Assembly (NCBI RefSeq): GCF_937873925.1
Contig: NZ_CALNAT010000194.1
Span: forward strand, 1 to 11,312
Direction of reading: 5' to 3'
Source of the DNA: an uncultured Proteiniphilum sp.
Lineage (GTDB): Bacteria > Bacteroidota > Bacteroidia > Bacteroidales > Dysgonomonadaceae
DNA length: 11,312 bases
In this document: positions 1-5,270 of the stretch, piece by piece
Numbering within the stretch: the stretch's first letter is position 1
Layout of the letters: each line of letters begins with the position of its first letter
The notes under the pieces: generated by a model
Seen by the model: the letters and a program-made list of their open reading frames with translations, nothing else
Told to the model about the DNA's origin: nothing
Databases searched by the model: none
Position numbers and translations under genes: made by a program

Positions 1-51
1 AATACCTGCCTGTCACGCAGGGGGTCGCGGGTTCGAGTCCCGTCCATACCG
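1..51 (+). tRNA. tRNA-Asp (anticodon GTC), 5' part outside the window
   Basis: The anticodon stem CCTGC/GCAGG (5-9 with 17-21) encloses the 7-nt loop CTGTCAC, placing anticodon GTC at 12-14. The T arm is GCGGG/CCCGT (27-31 with 39-43) around the loop TTCGAGT. The 3' acceptor strand CCATACC (44-50) is followed by discriminator G at 51, the base expected for tRNA-Asp. CCA is not encoded. The D arm and 5' acceptor strand lie beyond the left edge, so the acceptor stem cannot be checked. Confidence 0.95.
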
Positions 52-79
52 CAAATAATGTTGAAAATCAACAAGTTGC

Positions 80-135
80 AAAACAAACACCCGATTTTAC
101 ACCCTAAAAGGTTAAAGTCGGGTGTTTTGTTTTTA
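80..135 (+). terminator. Rho-independent terminator of the tRNA transcript
   Basis: An A-rich arm ending in AACACCCGAT (to about 94) pairs with GTCGGGTGTT (117-126), continuing into TTGTTTTT. The stem extends inward through GATTTTA/TTAAAGTC pairing and is flanked by A and T runs on both sides, so it could also stop the minus-strand transcript of the cupin remnant that ends at 133. Confidence 0.8.
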
Positions 136-311
136 GGATAGATTCCACTGCGAGATATAGTCAATTCGTTTTCCGTCATCATAAGTATATTCTTCAATGA
201 ATTTTCTTTGGATTGAATACACATAAAGATCATATCATCCTCCGATGTATTACACAAACTCCTTATTCCTTCAGGAGAGACTTTTACTATACTGCGTCGG
301 GTTGATATTCC
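133..311 (-). pseudogene. frameshifted C-terminal remnant of a cupin-like protein
   Basis: On the minus strand one frame from 311 to about 195 reads SIVKVSPEGIRSL, then NTSEDDMIFMCIQSKENSL. The sense then continues in another frame as FIEEYTYDDGKRIDYISQWN, ending at a stop at 133-135. A single missing base near 187-195 would join the two parts. The pattern (conserved SPEG, an N-T-S-E-D-D turn, FMCIQ strand, then an EEYT-DDG tail) resembles the C-terminus of small cupin-domain proteins. There is a stop at 312-314 and no N-terminal half, so the gene is both truncated and frameshifted. The family call comes from memory of the motif pattern and is moderately sure. Confidence 0.45.
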
Positions 312-348
312 TTATATAACATACTTATTTATAAAAATACATTTTTAA

Positions 349-447
349 TTTTTGCCTACTAAAGAAGATTCGCTCTATTTGAGAAAGAATTATTGGAACG
401 ATGGGAAAAACAAAGCGAACCAATTGGCCGGCTATGCTCCGGAATAA
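349..447 (+). pseudogene. short decayed ORF tail of unknown family
   Basis: An open stretch of 32 codons without a start codon runs from 349 to the stop at 445-447. Its residues (KEDSLYLRKNYWNDGKN, then NQLAGYAPE) have the mixed charged and aromatic composition of a real protein tail. No promoter or upstream coding part is visible, since a stop lies at 346-348. I do not recognise the family. It could be a chance ORF. Confidence 0.2.
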
Positions 448-515
448 TTAACAAGTGTCTGCTCGAAGTCTTATAAATTTACTCAATATCTCCTAATCCA
501 AATGTTGCACTTTAA

Positions 516-818
516 CTATCCTCCTATTATAACTGTCGGACATCCTGTGACAATGCTGCCGCCGTGGTCAGTAGAGTCACCCATGCGGGCTGCCGGCTTT
601 CCTCCTATCATAACCGTTGCCGAACCTTTTACGATAGAGGAGGGAGGACCGGTACAAACACAAGTATCCCCCATCACAGCGGCTGGAAGACTCCCGATTA
701 ATACAGTCGGCACTCCCGGTCCGAGAATAGGTCCACCTATATGAGGAATAGGAGAGGGAAAAGCCGGAGTTTGCATCGAACAGCTATGCATATCCGTTAT
801 TCTTGCTGCTATTGGCAT
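516..818 (-). CDS. PAAR domain protein (spike tip of a contractile injection apparatus)
   Basis: This 100-residue protein is a complete single PAAR domain. PAAR proteins form the zinc-bound conical cap on the VgrG/gp5 spike of type VI secretion systems, phage-like injection systems and phage tails, sharpening the tip and sometimes carrying effectors. Two PAAR motifs are visible, PAAVMGD (45-51) and PAARMGD (75-81), with glycine-rich VLIGS and VMIGG strands before them. His and Cys residues (H11, C13, H26, C53, C55, H85, C93) supply candidate metal ligands. There is no N- or C-terminal extension, so no effector domain is fused. The gene follows the gp5-like spike gene on the same strand after 43 nt and is probably co-transcribed. 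The start is the only good ATG; no Shine-Dalgarno is seen, as is usual in Bacteroidetes. Confidence 0.85.
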   Translation of the reverse strand: MPIAARITDMHSCSMQTPAFPSPIPHIGGPILGPGVPTVLIGSLPAAVMGDTCVCTGPPSSIVKGSATVMIGGKPAARMGDSTDHGGSIVTGCPTVIIGG

Positions 819-861
819 ATCGTTTTTAATTTTGATTTTTATTATAATTCATTTCTCCTTC

Positions 862-1548
862 CTAATTTATCATCACTATCGCTCCTTTTACTGTTGTTTG
901 TCCCGAGGCGGATAATTCGGCAGCCGCCATACCTGACATTTTTAAATTCGCCTGGGCTTTTCCTTCTATATTTATTCCCTGTAGATTAAGAGTTGTTCCG
1001 GCTTTGGATTCCAAGGTTGTTCCGGCTTCGATCTTTATTCCGGTTTGGGCTTTCAGGGTGATTGATTTTGCCGATTGGATGGTAATCCCGTTATCATTCA
1101 ATTCTATTGTGTTTTTATTTTGGTCTGTCAGAGAGAGTCCTTTGTTTTCATCGCTGATTGTAATGACATTCTTCTCTGGCGTTTCCAATGTAATGGTTTT
1201 CTTGTCGTCGTCAAATTCCAGTTTCATTTTCGATCTGGTAATAATGGATTGAACCGAATTTTGTTCTTTCAGTTCGTGTGGAGGTGGTGAATACAGTGTA
1301 CCTAAAATAACAGGGCGTGACGGATCATTGTTGAAAAAGCCAAGGATAACTGCATCACCTTTTTTCGGAATAAAAAAAGATCCGAAAGGGTTATTTCCCG
1401 AAAAATTAGCAAGTTGTGCCCGAAGTTTCCTTTCTCCGCCTGAAGGATCGGCAATCGTTACTTCTATTTTAAATTCCTTGCCCGGATCTTCTGTCAATTT
1501 TGTTACTATTGCTGTCTGCAATCCCAAATTCTCTGGTATTTTTTCCAT
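862..1548 (-). CDS. gp5/VgrG-like spike protein without the gp27-like half
   Basis: The 228-residue protein carries an OB-fold of the phage baseplate gpV/gp5 type (about 9-88: LGLQTAIVTKL, FFIPKKGDAVILGFFNNDP, PVILGTLYS), a linker, then the MKLEFDDDKKTITLETP motif and a repetitive beta-helix tail (about 108-228; runs such as GITIQSAKSITLKAQ and GIKIEAGTTL). This is the trimeric needle that carries the PAAR cap. Typical VgrG/Afp8-like proteins have some 500-650 residues with a gp27-like region ahead of the OB-fold. Here an in-frame TAA lies two codons before the ATG, so that region is absent from this ORF, and the upstream DNA does not encode it. Either a separate gp5-only spike or a trimmed relic is possible. 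An intact frame and a candidate promoter favour expression. The family call is firm; the machine (type VI or eCIS-like) cannot be told from this pair. Confidence 0.85.
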   Translation of the reverse strand: MEKIPENLGLQTAIVTKLTEDPGKEFKIEVTIADPSGGERKLRAQLANFSGNNPFGSFFIPKKGDAVILGFFNNDPSRPVILGTLYSPPPHELKEQNSVQSIITRSKMKLEFDDDKKTITLETPEKNVITISDENKGLSLTDQNKNTIELNDNGITIQSAKSITLKAQTGIKIEAGTTLESKAGTTLNLQGINIEGKAQANLKMSGMAAAELSASGQTTVKGAIVMIN

Positions 1549-1617
1549 GATTTATTCTGTTTATTGTTATTCATTCTATTTTTCTTGATTATAACTGTTT
1601 TGCAGTTCGTAAGCCAA

Positions 1618-1653
1618 CAGTAGCCTTTTTTATTTTTCTTTGTTTTGCTACTG
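1618..1653 (-). other. inverted repeat in the predicted leader of the spike gene
   Basis: CAGTAGC (1618-1624) and GCTACTG (1647-1653) form a perfect 7-bp inverted repeat with a 22-nt A/T-rich spacer. A smaller palindrome, AACTG-TTTTG-CAGTT, lies at 1593-1607. Both fall between the candidate spike promoter and the ATG at 1548, so they could form leader hairpins or be remnants of decayed DNA. Confidence 0.35.
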
Positions 1654-1684
1654 CAAATATCGGTTATTATTATAAATATAGAAA
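1654..1684 (-). promoter_or_regulatory. candidate promoter of the gp5/PAAR pair
   Basis: On the minus strand TTTC (1684-1681) is followed after exactly 19 nt by GATATTTG (1661-1654). This is one mismatch in each element from the Bacteroidetes consensus TTTG...TAnnTTTG. It would start transcription near 1648 and give a leader of about 100 nt. Confidence 0.4.
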
Positions 1685-1908
1685 CCTAATGGTTACGGAT
1701 TCTTTACCTGACAAATAGGAAAATTCTCTTTTTAAAACATGACTACCCTCAAATTGATTTGAGATGGGAAGAAGTCGGATTATCCTTTCAGGTGCAGTTT
1801 GTGAAGATCGAATCAATGAAAGTGATTCTTGCTTATAACCTTAAAAAGAGGAGATGATTAAGCATATTTTTATTTTTTCATTTTGGATTTCTTTATTTCC
1901 AAATGTTG
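1662..1908. other. intergenic DNA with a possible ORF remnant
   Basis: Between the two divergent promoters there is no intact gene. On the plus strand one frame is open from about 1708 to the TGA at 1854-1856; part of it reads IDLRWEEVGLSFQVQFVKIE, which looks protein-like, but it has no start and no recognisable family. I treat it as a possible decayed fragment. Confidence 0.2.
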
Positions 1909-1916
1909 TACTTTTG
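1909..1916 (+). promoter_or_regulatory. -7 element of the EamA transporter promoter
   Basis: TACTTTTG is a perfect TAnnTTTG element ending 25 nt before the ATG at 1942. A TTTG at 1882-1885 could act as the -33 element, though the 23-nt spacing is a little longer than the usual 19-21. The expected start near 1922 leaves a short A/T-rich leader. Confidence 0.6.
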
Positions 1917-1941
1917 CATCCGTTTATTGAAAATGTAAAAT

Positions 1942-2880
1942 ATGAACGGAAAAGCAAAAGGATATATACTAGGGACCATCGCTGCCGCCACATACGGAAT
2001 GAATCCATTATTCGCGCTTCCACTATACCAGGCGGGAATGGATCCGGATTCCGTGCTGTTTTTCCGCTATCTGTTCGCGATCCCTATTTTGGGAATTATG
2101 ATCAAGGTGCGTGGACGTAATTTCAAGTTAAAACAAAAGGAAATCTTACCCTTAATTGCTTTAGGACTTCTGGTGGCTCTTTCTTCACTAACCCTTTTCC
2201 AGAGTTATAATTTCATGGAAGCCGGAATAGCATCGACCCTGTTATTTGTTTACCCCATCATGGTAGCCCTGATTATGGTAGCCTTTTTCAAAGAGAAAAT
2301 ATCCTTGCTGACTATACTGTGCATTTTGTTGGCATTGGGAGGTATTGCATTGCTTTTTAAAGGGAGCGACGGTTCGACTTTAAGCCTGACAGGAACCCTA
2401 CTGGTTATGGCCTCGGCTTTATCGTATGCTATTTATATCGTCGGAGTGAACCGTCCCATACTAAAAGACGTCGCTACTCTCAAAATTACTTTTTATGTTC
2501 TGCTGTTCGGACTTTCTCTATTCCTGATACGTGTCAATTTGGGGGTAAACCTGATAATGCCGGAGAAATGGTATCTCTGGTTTAATCTTATAGCGCTGGC
2601 GGTCTTCCCGACAGCCATATCGTTTCTTTGCACCACCAGCGCAATTCAATATATCGGTTCCACACCAACCGCTATACTTGGTGCATTGGAACCTGTAACA
2701 GCCGTTTTTTTCGGAGTAATAGTGTTTGGTGAGACACTCACTTTGCGTATTATCTGCGGGATTATATTGATCATTCTGGCCGTAGCAATCATCGTTGCAG
2801 ACAGCAATATTAAAATCTATCTGATACGTTTCCGCAAGATGTTTCCGAAACTTCCGACAAAGAAACCTATTCGCCCATAA
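1942..2880 (+). CDS. EamA/DMT family transporter, ten membrane segments
   Basis: The 312-residue protein has the length and two-fold repeat of drug/metabolite transporter (EamA, RhaT-like) permeases. Ten hydrophobic segments are visible, at about 8-28, 37-55, 69-88, 95-115, 121-139, 148-168, 178-196, 211-231, 241-263 and 268-287. Each half ends in the EamA signature region: GIASTLLFVYPIMVALIM then FFKEKIS in the first half, and TPTAILGALEPVTAVFFGVI then VFGETLT in the second. It ends in a basic cytoplasmic tail (about 291-312, rich in K and R). Such proteins export or exchange small metabolites at the inner membrane; the substrate cannot be told from sequence. The gene stands alone with its own promoter, and the next plus-strand gene is about 800 nt away. 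The ATG at 1942 is preferred because it lies just after the promoter and begins with the expected short positive N-terminus. The frame is intact. Confidence 0.93.
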   Translation: MNGKAKGYILGTIAAATYGMNPLFALPLYQAGMDPDSVLFFRYLFAIPILGIMIKVRGRNFKLKQKEILPLIALGLLVALSSLTLFQSYNFMEAGIASTLLFVYPIMVALIMVAFFKEKISLLTILCILLALGGIALLFKGSDGSTLSLTGTLLVMASALSYAIYIVGVNRPILKDVATLKITFYVLLFGLSLFLIRVNLGVNLIMPEKWYLWFNLIALAVFPTAISFLCTTSAIQYIGSTPTAILGALEPVTAVFFGVIVFGETLTLRIICGIILIILAVAIIVADSNIKIYLIRFRKMFPKLPTKKPIRP

Positions 2881-2902
2881 CCGAATTATTTACCTAATAC
2901 GT

Positions 2903-2923
2903 CTTTGACTGATTGTGTCAAAG
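2903..2923 (+). terminator. possible terminator hairpin after the transporter gene
   Basis: CTTTGAC (2903-2909) and GTCAAAG (2917-2923) form a perfect 7-bp stem with a 7-nt loop, 23 nt after the stop. The following GGGTTCTCTTTGATTTCT is only moderately T-rich, so termination is not certain. A second inverted repeat, CTCCCG/CGGGAG, lies at 3000-3005 and 3021-3026. Confidence 0.35.
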
Positions 2924-3060
2924 GGGTTCTCTTTGATTTCTCGGATCATTATCTCGCTCATAAAGATTTTTCTTTTACTATTCCAGCAGACATTATTTAC
3001 TCCCGACGTTTGTATTTGGGCGGGAGGCTCCTGCTCAAATATCTATTTGTTAACTCCTGC

Positions 3061-3378
3061 CTAATTAAATATCTCACGTAATTTTCTCTGTAATAATCTC
3101 TTATCAGGAAGTTGGGTCTTATATGCTGAAACCATTGTCGGGGATAGAGAACGGCTTAAAGCATATTCTACCACTTCACTGTCTTTATCTTTACATAACA
3201 GAATACCAATACTTGGATTTTCGTTTTGTTTTTTTACATCCCGGTCTAATGCTTCCAGATAGAAATCCAATTGTCCCAAGTGTTCAGGTCTGAATTTATC
3301 GGCTTTTAACTCATATGTTGCGTAGCCATTTATGTTGGCACCCGATCCTAATTCTCTGTATATAAGTCTTACAACCAT
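3061..3378 (-). pseudogene. C-terminal fragment of a DUF1016 (YhcG-like) PD-(D/E)XK nuclease
   Basis: From about residue 22 onward the sequence is the typical end of DUF1016-family proteins, putative PD-(D/E)XK nucleases often found beside restriction and defence genes: YELKADKFRPEHLGQLDFYL, EALDRDVKKQNENPSIGILL, then KDKDSEVVEYALSRSLSPTM and a LPDKRLLQRKLREIF tail. The E-x-K of the active site (ELK) is present, but the first acidic residue's strand and the whole N-terminal half (some 200 or more residues) are missing. The first 20 residues (MVVRLIYRELGSGANINGYA) do not match the family pattern as I know it. I chose ATG 3376-3378 because a -7 element lies at 3404-3411; an in-frame GTG at 3400-3402 would lie at or before the expected transcription start. 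Most likely a relic, perhaps still transcribed. Confidence 0.75.
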
Positions 3379-3403
3379 TTTCAACACAACATAAATAACC
3401 ACG

Positions 3404-3411
3404 CAAAGTTA
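3404..3411 (-). promoter_or_regulatory. -7 promoter element reading into the DUF1016 fragment
   Basis: The minus strand reads TAACTTTG, a perfect TAnnTTTG element, with TTTA (3436-3433) 21 nt upstream as a weak -33 partner. Transcription would begin near 3397, just before the ATG at 3378. The element sits only 9 nt after the end of another decayed minus-strand frame (stop at 3421). Confidence 0.5.
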
Positions 3412-3420
3412 GCACATATC

Positions 3421-3543
3421 CTACAGGGAATCTAAAAAATCCATTAGTTTTTTGTCACTCTTCCATTGTTTCTATCCTTTTATCTTTTCTTTAATTTCAT
3501 CTATTTCTCCAAATAATTTGTTATATATAGTAGGTCGGTAAAT
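3421..3543 (-). pseudogene. C-terminal remnant of an unknown protein with an internal stop
   Basis: One minus-strand frame reads IYRPTIYNKLFGEIDEIKEK, then IKG, an in-frame TAG at 3472-3474, and KQWKSDKKLMDFLDSL before a final stop at 3421-3423. Both sides of the nonsense codon look like real protein (charged helix, then a K/D-rich tail), so this appears to be a genuine gene end with a point nonsense mutation. Upstream it is bounded by a stop at 3544-3546. I do not recognise the family. Confidence 0.4.
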
Positions 3544-3679
3544 TTATGCATAGGTTACTGATAATCAAGGAAACAAGTAATATGTTTTTTATAAGGCGTA
3601 ATCTGCTTACAATTAACAAATTACGATACGATCGCAACTTTTTACCGGACTGTTGATAGTATATCAAAAACCGATGGTT

Positions 3680-4102
3680 ATGAAACAGATATTTTATTTA
3701 TTTTTATTTGCGGTTTTGTCATTTATAGTTGCTTGTTCAGGGCCAAAAGGGATTGTAAAGATTGAACCGAACGAAAAGGAGGTTATGCAAGAGGATTCCG
3801 TCGAATACGAGCTGATTGTATTCGATACGGGATTCGAAACATGGTATATGCTTCAGAATTCTCCGGCGAAATACCGTTCACAACAGTATTACGAAAACTG
3901 GAACTACCAATATGTTTCAGCCTGGAATTATAATGCTACCCAGACCCGGAGAAGATCATTCTTTCAGCCAATTTACGGGTATGAACAGGGGGTGGATTAT
4001 GGCTTTGAGCTGAACCATAAACTGTTTTATTATTTTCAGTATGTGGAACATATTTTGGGAATAGAGATTATGCCAAACGGTCCCAGAAGTTTGACTTTTT
4101 AA
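3680..4102 (+). CDS. DUF6146-type small lipoprotein
   Basis: Read from ATG 3680 the protein has 140 residues. It begins with a lipoprotein signal (MKQIFYLFLFAVLSFIVAC) whose lipobox I-V-A-C puts the lipidated cysteine at residue 19. The mature part carries the pattern I associate with the DUF6146 family of Bacteroidetes: VEYELIVFDTGFETWYM (41-57), a Tyr/Trp/Asn-rich middle (YRSQQYYENWNYQYVSAWN), and DYGFELNHKLFYYFQYVEH (106-124). The family's function is not known; the protein should be anchored in the periplasm or outer membrane. No negatively charged surface-export signal follows the cysteine (SGPKG). Upstream in-frame TTG 3653 and ATG 3674 are possible starts, but 3680 gives the best signal peptide. 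It is an isolated plus-strand gene between minus-strand DUF1016 fragments and appears intact. No clear promoter consensus was found. Confidence 0.8.
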   Translation: MKQIFYLFLFAVLSFIVACSGPKGIVKIEPNEKEVMQEDSVEYELIVFDTGFETWYMLQNSPAKYRSQQYYENWNYQYVSAWNYNATQTRRRSFFQPIYGYEQGVDYGFELNHKLFYYFQYVEHILGIEIMPNGPRSLTF

Positions 4103-4116
4103 GGAACGAACCGGAA

Positions 4117-4170
4117 TTTACTCACTATATCTGGCAAAATAACTCAATAAAATGAGTAAATAACTCAATA
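4117..4170. repeat. cluster of ACTCA/TGAGT motifs with a 13-bp direct repeat
   Basis: AAATAACTCAATA occurs at 4137-4149 and again at 4158-4170, a spacing of 21 nt (about two helical turns). Between them lies TGAGTAAA (4153-4160), which pairs with TTTACTCA at 4117-4124. The cluster follows the lipoprotein stop by about 15 nt. It could be a terminator-like structure or a protein-binding array; nothing further can be said. Confidence 0.5.
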
Positions 4171-4294
4171 GATTCATTAAAATTAGATTCTTTCTTTCAA
4201 GCTATTTCTTCTTGCAACCGACAGTAAATTCTAAAAACCGGCCAATGGGGCTCTTTCTCATTAAAATCGTCTCGTTAAATTACGCTCTTTTAGG

Positions 4295-4441
4295 TTAGAA
4301 CAATACACCCTGTTTCGGCCGACCAGGATAAATATCAAAAGGATGAATCAATTGGGAATTCACACCGCATCCTATCAGAGCAAGTCTCAGAAAAGTATTT
4401 TGAGCAAGGTTGATAAGCCAGTTCGAACGTATAATGCCGTA
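4295..4441 (-). pseudogene. possible decayed ORF overlapping the DUF1016 fragment
   Basis: In a second minus-strand frame an open stretch reads SNWLINLAQNTFLRLALIG, then NSQLIHPFDIYPGRPKQG, and ends at a stop at 4295-4297. It overlaps the end of the DUF1016_N fragment in another frame. It looks protein-like but has no start codon and no family I recognise, so it may be a chance frame. Confidence 0.2.
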
Positions 4442-4680
4442 TTAATGGCGCGTTCCAGTTCCCTGACATTCCAGTTGTTTTTTATTGCTTCCACTTCGTA
4501 GAATAGGCGTTCAAGTGGATCATTGAATCTTATAGTTAGATTGAGGTTAACTACTTTTTCTGCATTCAATTGTAGTTGACAATGCGTTTGATAAACATTA
4601 TCAATTAATTGGTCGAAATTTTGTAGCTTAACTATCCTCGGAATAAGATATAAAGTAGAAAAGTAATGAATTTCTGTAGA
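4387..4680 (-). pseudogene. DUF1016 N-terminal domain fragment, copy 2
   Basis: The minus-strand frame is open from 4680 to the stop at 4387-4389. The part from about 4570 onward matches DUF1016_N: FNDPLERLFYEVEAIKNNWN, then VRELERAINTALYVRTGLS, i.e. the DPLER-FYE-EAI-NNW-VREL pattern. After TGLS the family pattern is lost and the frame stops. The preceding residues (YLIPRIVKLQNFDQLIDN, then YQTHCQLQLNAEKVVN) look protein-like but do not resemble DUF1016, so the fragment may be joined to the end of a different gene. No ATG is in frame. It differs in sequence from the fragment at 4766-4987, so they come from two DUF1016 genes. Confidence 0.6.
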
Positions 4681-4765
4681 TTACTTCCACCTTACGGATA
4701 AAACCGGTCTCCTTTGAGTGCCTGTCCTCATCACCATGGCTCGTTAAAAAGATTTTTGCTGACAG

Positions 4766-4987
4766 CTAATGGAGCATACACAACTCAAAGTGAGAAAACC
4801 TTCGGCATCCGGGGGGCAGTATTGTATCTTCTGGCAATATCACCTCCTGACCTTTCTCTGCAAGCAACAGAACGCCTTCTTTATCTTTACTCAAAGCCAA
4901 TCTTTGGAACAATGCTGTACTGATTTGGCGTTTCAACTCTCTAAAACTCCAATTTTCTGTTACTGCTTGTTTCTCGAAGAGTTTTCC
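4766..4987 (-). pseudogene. DUF1016 N-terminal domain fragment, copy 1
   Basis: A start-less 73-codon minus-strand frame between stops at 4988-4990 and 4766-4768 reads LFEKQAVTENWSFRELKRQ, then ISTALFQRLALSKDKEGVLL and AEKGQEVILPEDTI. This is a clear piece of the DUF1016_N domain (the EKQA-ENWS-REL-RQI-ALFxRLALSKDKE pattern). After PEDTI the family sequence breaks off into a non-matching tail, so a frameshift or deletion has occurred near 4820-4830. Together with 4387-4680 and 3061-3378 it is one of three DUF1016 pieces, all on the minus strand. This stretch encodes no plausible protein on the plus strand. Confidence 0.65.
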
Positions 4988-5191
4988 CTAAATTGCCTAC
5001 AACGGTCACGGGTATGAAATGTAGCGGATTGTGGAACTGCATTTCTATCACCCGTTAAGAACCTTGCTGCCAGCATCAACGCTTCTCATACTATTAAAAC
5101 CGCTATATTTTATACCCGATGTTGTGTACTGTTATTTGTCATTACGAATCTCTCTAAATAATTCGAAATATTTTTTCAAACTTTTTCGAAC

Positions 5192-5241
5192 AGTACTTTG
5201 AAATACAAAATACTTTAGTTAGCTTTGTATTTCAAAGTACT
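5192..5241. promoter_or_regulatory. perfect 18-bp inverted repeat over the hydrolase promoter (probable operator)
   Basis: AGTACTTTGAAATACAAA (5192-5209) and its exact reverse complement (5224-5241) are separated by 14 nt. The -33 element lies in the left arm and the -7 element ends in the right arm, so a dimeric repressor bound here would block RNA polymerase. Shorter copies of TACTTTG and AAATACAAA occur again at 5211-5215 (partial) and 5239-5249. The regulator is not in the window; a PadR- or MarR-like winged-helix protein is only a guess. Confidence 0.75.
5197..5227 (+). promoter_or_regulatory. promoter of the serine hydrolase gene
   Basis: TTTG (5197-5200), 19 nt, then TAGCTTTG (5220-5227) is a full match to the Bacteroidetes sigma-ABfr-type consensus. 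Transcription would start near 5233-5235, leaving a leader of about 37 nt before the ATG at 5271. Confidence 0.8.
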
Positions 5242-5270
5242 TTGTATTTATAAAAAGAAAGATCAGGACT

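Noticed and set aside
1..51. tRNA-Asp as an attachment site for an integrated element
   Set aside because: I found no second copy of the tRNA 3' end and no integrase gene in the window, so there is no direct support.
502..1588. Several plus-strand ORFs across the spike/PAAR genes
   Set aside because: They are antisense to two genes with clear family motifs and have no protein-like features of their own.
2890..2961. 24-codon minus-strand ORF with a flavin-reductase-like start (IREIKENPFDTIS)
   Set aside because: The match is about a dozen residues and overlaps a hairpin after the transporter gene, too short to support.
4714..5017. Two plus-strand ORFs of 69 and 82 codons
   Set aside because: The minus strand of the same DNA encodes a recognisable DUF1016_N fragment, so these are shadows.
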